In this document: positions 5,722 through 8,043 of the stretch, in pieces
How the letters are laid out: every line of letters starts with the position of its first letter
How positions within the stretch are numbered: position 1 is the stretch's first letter
Assembly: GCA_040880365.1 (NCBI GenBank)
Contig: JBBDIO010000040.1
Span: 1-8,043, forward strand
Length of the DNA stretch: 8,043 nt
Origin: JBBDIO01 sp040880365
GTDB lineage: Bacteria > Chloroflexota > Anaerolineae > Caldilineales > Caldilineaceae
Direction of reading: 5' to 3'
Translations under genes and position numbers: made by a program
Notes under the pieces: model-generated
Seen by the model: only the letters and a program-made list of their open reading frames with translations
Database searches by the model: none
Told to the model about the DNA's origin: nothing

Positions 5722-6864
5722 TTATTGGTTCGTTTCCGGCTGGGTCAGATCGCGCAACAAATCGGCATCCACATCCACGCCCAGGCCGGGCTGTGTGGGC
5801 ACCGCGACCGCGCCATCCTCTACCACAAAGCGGGGCAGCGTCAATTCATCGCGCAGAGGGTTTTCGCTGCGATCCATCTCCAAAAGCGGCGCAGCCGGCA
5901 TCATGCGCCCCGGCAGCGTATCCAGCGTGCTGGTGAAGTGCAGCCCCGTGGCAAATGCAATGCCCGTGCCCCAACAGTGGGGCGTCACCTCCACGCCAAA
6001 GGTATGGCAGAGCGCGGCAATGCGCGCGCCTTCGGTCAGCCCACCCGCCGCGCAGAGATCGGGTTGAGCAATATCCACACACGGCGCTTCGACCAGATGG
6101 CGAAAGCCCGCCGCGTAATACTCACACTCGCCGCCCGCCAGCGGAATCGAGGTCCGCAAGCGCAGTTCGGCATAGCCGGCATAGTCTTCGGGCGAAAGCG
6201 GCTCTTCGAACCAGCCGATGCCCACGGGTTCCAGATGCTGGGCCAAAGCCAGTGCCTCGCGGCGATTGTAGGCGTGGTTGGCGTCGATCATCAGCGCGAC
6301 GCGCGGGCCAATCGCGGCGCGCACCGCCAGCACATTAGTCACATCGGCTTCGATGCCCAGCCCCACTTTCATCTTGATGGCGCGGAAGCCCTGCGCCACA
6401 TAGCCTTGCGCCTCTTGCGCCAGGGCCGCGGGCAAATCGGGCGTATGCGTGAAATAGAGACCCGTGGCGTAGACCGGCACCCGGTCGCGCCGCTGTCCGC
6501 CCAGCAGCGTAGAGACGGGCTGATCCAGCAGCTTGCCTTTGAGATCCCACAGGGCAATATCCAGCGCGCTGAGCGACGCGGCCAATACGCCCCGCCGCGC
6601 AAAATCCAGCGCGCGGCGATAGAGCATCTGCCAGAGCGTGGCTGTTTTCAGCGGGTCCTGTCCTATGAGATGCGGAGCCAGAAAACGCACGCCCGCGGCC
6701 ACCACTTCGGCAGGGCCATAGCCTTCACCCCATCCATACTGACCATCCTGCGTGGTCACCTTCACCAGACAGACCGCACGCTGGTCATATTCCCATTGGG
6801 AGAAATAGAAAGGGGTATCCAGCTTTTGGCGCACAACAAACGTTTCAACAGTGGCTATCGACAT
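5722..6864 (-). CDS. Enolase-superfamily enzyme, galactarolactone cycloisomerase-like
   Basis: A 380-residue mandelate racemase/muconate lactonizing-type enzyme. Counting from the ATG at 6864: the KxK base pair is Lys164/Lys166 (AIKMKVG), the metal ligands are Asp194 (MIDANHAY), Glu220 (WFEEPL) and Glu246 (AGGE), and the opposite base is His296 (TPHCWG), supported by Asp269 (QPDLC). These spacings and the flanking 'LDTPF', 'PHCWGTGI', 'MDRSENPLR' and 'PGLGVDVD' resemble, from memory, Agrobacterium D-galactarolactone cycloisomerase. The predicted role is Mg2+-dependent proton abstraction from a sugar-acid lactone or aldonate. A dehydratase or racemase of the same subgroup is not excluded. The ATG at 6864 is chosen over an in-frame TTG at 6870 because GGAAA lies about 8 bases upstream and the N-terminus then matches the family. 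It is first in a unit with rqcH. No other sugar-acid catabolic gene is visible nearby. Confidence 0.88.
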   Translation of the reverse strand: MSIATVETFVVRQKLDTPFYFSQWEYDQRAVCLVKVTTQDGQYGWGEGYGPAEVVAAGVRFLAPHLIGQDPLKTATLWQMLYRRALDFARRGVLAASLSALDIALWDLKGKLLDQPVSTLLGGQRRDRVPVYATGLYFTHTPDLPAALAQEAQGYVAQGFRAIKMKVGLGIEADVTNVLAVRAAIGPRVALMIDANHAYNRREALALAQHLEPVGIGWFEEPLSPEDYAGYAELRLRTSIPLAGGECEYYAAGFRHLVEAPCVDIAQPDLCAAGGLTEGARIAALCHTFGVEVTPHCWGTGIAFATGLHFTSTLDTLPGRMMPAAPLLEMDRSENPLRDELTLPRFVVEDGAVAVPTQPGLGVDVDADLLRDLTQPETNQ

Positions 6865-6901
6865 TTTCAAAATTTCCAGAGTGGCGGCGACAGGTTGCAG
6901 A

Positions 6902-6941
6902 GTCTTCCCCCAGCCCCAAAATCAACGCGTTCCGGGAAGAC
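6902..6941. repeat. Inverted repeat in the enzyme's 5' leader
   Basis: GTCTTCCC (6902-6909) is exactly complementary to GGGAAGAC (6934-6941), with a 24-base interval. Both arms lie between the predicted transcription start (about 6945, minus strand) and the ATG at 6864. They could form a leader hairpin or an operator just downstream of the start point. The overlapping TTCCGGGAA at 6930-6938 is itself a small palindrome. Confidence 0.45.
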
Positions 6942-6951
6942 CTGTCCTGTG

Positions 6952-6980
6952 ATAATATGGGATGCGTGGCATCTTGTCCA
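6952..6980 (-). promoter_or_regulatory. Sigma70-type promoter for the enzyme-rqcH unit
   Basis: Reading the minus strand, TGGACA (6980-6975, five of six of consensus) is followed after exactly 17 bases by TATTAT (6957-6952, five of six). The start point would be near 6945, leaving a leader of about 80 bases before the ATG at 6864. It is the only strong match in the 244-base divergent region. I found no comparable promoter for the plus-strand oxidase gene. Confidence 0.6.
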
Positions 6981-7108
6981 GCGCGCCCGCATCTCTGTAT
7001 CTGGGCAAAGCGGTCCAGTGTCATATGCCAGAGGCCAAGCGACCGGGTGAGACAGCCGGGTTGTTAGCAGCCTGTTTTATCCACAAACCGTGAGGGGAGA
7101 AGAATGTG

Positions 7109-8043
7109 ATGGCAGCAGGAAGCGCAGACGCCCGCGCCGGCGCTGGTCTAACCGGAGATAGCCACACCCCACCGATTCTGGATGTCGCGATCATCGGCGG
7201 CGGCGTTTCGGGCATCTATAGCGGCTGGCGATTGAGCAACGCCACCCCCCAGGAATTGCGCGGCCTGTTGCCCGCCGAGGAACAGGCGCGCCCCCTGCGC
7301 GTGGAACTCTTTGAAATGAGCGACCGCATCGGTGGCCGGCTCCTCTCGCTGACTCCACCGGAGATTCCTGTATTCAAGGCCGAATTGGGCGGGATGCGCT
7401 ATCTCACCACGCAGCCCTTGATCACCGATCTGGTAGAACGTTTGCAGATCGCAACCCACCCTTTTGCTATGGGCGGCCCCGAAAATGTCTACTACCTGCG
7501 CGGACATCATCTGCGTCGGGCCGATTTTGCCGACCCCGCCAAAGTGCCCTATCGCCTGCGCTTTCAGGAACAGGGGAAAACGCCCGGCCAGATCATCACC
7601 GACGCGATTGAGATGATTGTTCCCGGCGCAACCCGGCTGACCCCGGCCCAGTGGCAGGAAGTGAAGGCACACTATCACTTCAACGGTGCGCCGCTCTATG
7701 CCCAGGGCTTTTGGAATGTGCTCTATCAGGTGGTGAGCAATGAAGCCTTCGAGCTGCTGCTGGATGCCGGCGGCTATAACAGCCCACTTTGCAACTGGAA
7801 CGCGGCCGAAGCCTTGCCCTGGTATCTGGGCGACTTTGGTCAACATGCCCAATATCGGGGCTTTGATCAGGGATTTGAACAGGTGCCGCTGGTGCTGGCC
7901 CGCGAATTTGAAGCGGCGGGCGGGACCATCCGCTTCGAACATACACTGGTGGAATTTGACCGTATACAGAGCGGCTCCCATGCCGGGCAGATTCGTCTGC
8001 GTTTTGCCACGGCAAAAGATGATACAGGTGCCGAAGTGTACGC
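7109..8043 (+). CDS. Flavin amine oxidase family protein, 5' part (partial)
   Basis: The frame stays open from the ATG at 7109 to the end of the window (311 complete codons). The N-terminal FAD-binding fold is clear: 'DVAIIGGGVSGIYSGWRL' carries GxGxxG at residues 30-35, the acidic end of the second strand is Glu69 in 'VELFEMSDRIGGRLL' (Arg73-Ile-Gly-Gly-Arg77 being the usual motif after it), and 'AELGGMRYL' at about 91-99 is also typical. This places it among flavin monoamine/L-amino-acid oxidases, which oxidise amines or amino acids to imines with release of H2O2. The later order ('GFWNVLYQVVSNEAFELLLDA', then 'YRGFDQGFEQVP') is loosely reminiscent of tryptophan-oxidase-like enzymes, but the substrate cannot be assigned. 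The site AGGGGAG at 7093-7099 supports the start. GTG at 7106, immediately before the ATG, is an equally spaced alternative. Confidence 0.87.
   Translation, partial: MAAGSADARAGAGLTGDSHTPPILDVAIIGGGVSGIYSGWRLSNATPQELRGLLPAEEQARPLRVELFEMSDRIGGRLLSLTPPEIPVFKAELGGMRYLTTQPLITDLVERLQIATHPFAMGGPENVYYLRGHHLRRADFADPAKVPYRLRFQEQGKTPGQIITDAIEMIVPGATRLTPAQWQEVKAHYHFNGAPLYAQGFWNVLYQVVSNEAFELLLDAGGYNSPLCNWNAAEALPWYLGDFGQHAQYRGFDQGFEQVPLVLAREFEAAGGTIRFEHTLVEFDRIQSGSHAGQIRLRFATAKDDTGAEVY

Noticed and set aside
6974..7003. Plus-strand promoter TTGTCC-18-TATCTG for the oxidase
   Set aside because: The -10 box matches only three of six consensus bases, and the site overlaps the stronger minus-strand promoter, so it is not listed as a feature.
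5719..7050. 443-residue open frame on the plus strand
   Set aside because: It mirrors the enolase-superfamily gene, whose catalytic residues are all in place on the other strand. The plus-strand translation is Arg/His/Gln-rich with no domain.
7148..7981. 277-residue open frame on the minus strand
   Set aside because: It is antisense to the flavin oxidase gene, which has a clear FAD-binding motif and a ribosome site.

Overview
This is a roughly 60% GC bacterial scaffold piece. It holds seven protein genes, two of them cut by the window edges, plus one 100-base run of N that marks an assembly gap inside a gene. The mix of families (a GNAT/CelD-like acyltransferase, an RqcH/NFACT protein, an enolase-superfamily enzyme of the galactarolactone cycloisomerase type, a class A beta-lactamase-fold serine hydrolase and a flavin amine oxidase) together with the codon style suggests a free-living heterotroph, perhaps a Chloroflexota member. 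The phylum is an inference from impression, not something a marker gene here proves.

Layout. Bases 1-696 (+) are the 3' part of a beta-lactamase-fold serine hydrolase. It converges on a YdeI/OmpD-associated family gene at 749-1309 (-), which is visibly lower in GC than the rest. Bases 1310-1953 are an AT-rich intergenic region of about 640 bases. It carries a perfect 13-bp tandem repeat, a three-copy TCTGACA/TGTCAGA dyad set, a possible transposase remnant, an intrinsic-terminator-like 14-bp hairpin with no annotated gene in front of it, and a good sigma70-type promoter with a palindrome over its -35 box. That promoter reads into a two-gene unit: the acyltransferase (1954-3183) and a small unknown protein (3206-3700), 22 bases apart.

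The next unit is on the minus strand. From a promoter near 6952-6980 it reads through the enolase-superfamily enzyme (6864 down to 5722) and then RqcH (5720 down to 3731), with one base between stop and start. RqcH is interrupted by the N gap, which abuts a 15-bp coding tandem repeat. The apparent frame change across the gap is an artefact of the nominal gap length. The last gene, a flavin amine oxidase starting at 7109 (+), diverges from this unit across a 244-base intergenic region and runs off the window.

How the genes relate: RqcH rescues stalled 50S subunits, while the enzyme before it is predicted to act on sugar-acid lactones, so their pairing looks like co-transcription and not a shared pathway. 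The acyltransferase and its small partner may form a real functional pair, but the sequence does not reveal the substrate. I see no CRISPR array, tRNA, rRNA or clear defence system. The most promising unexplained stretch is 1310-1953.
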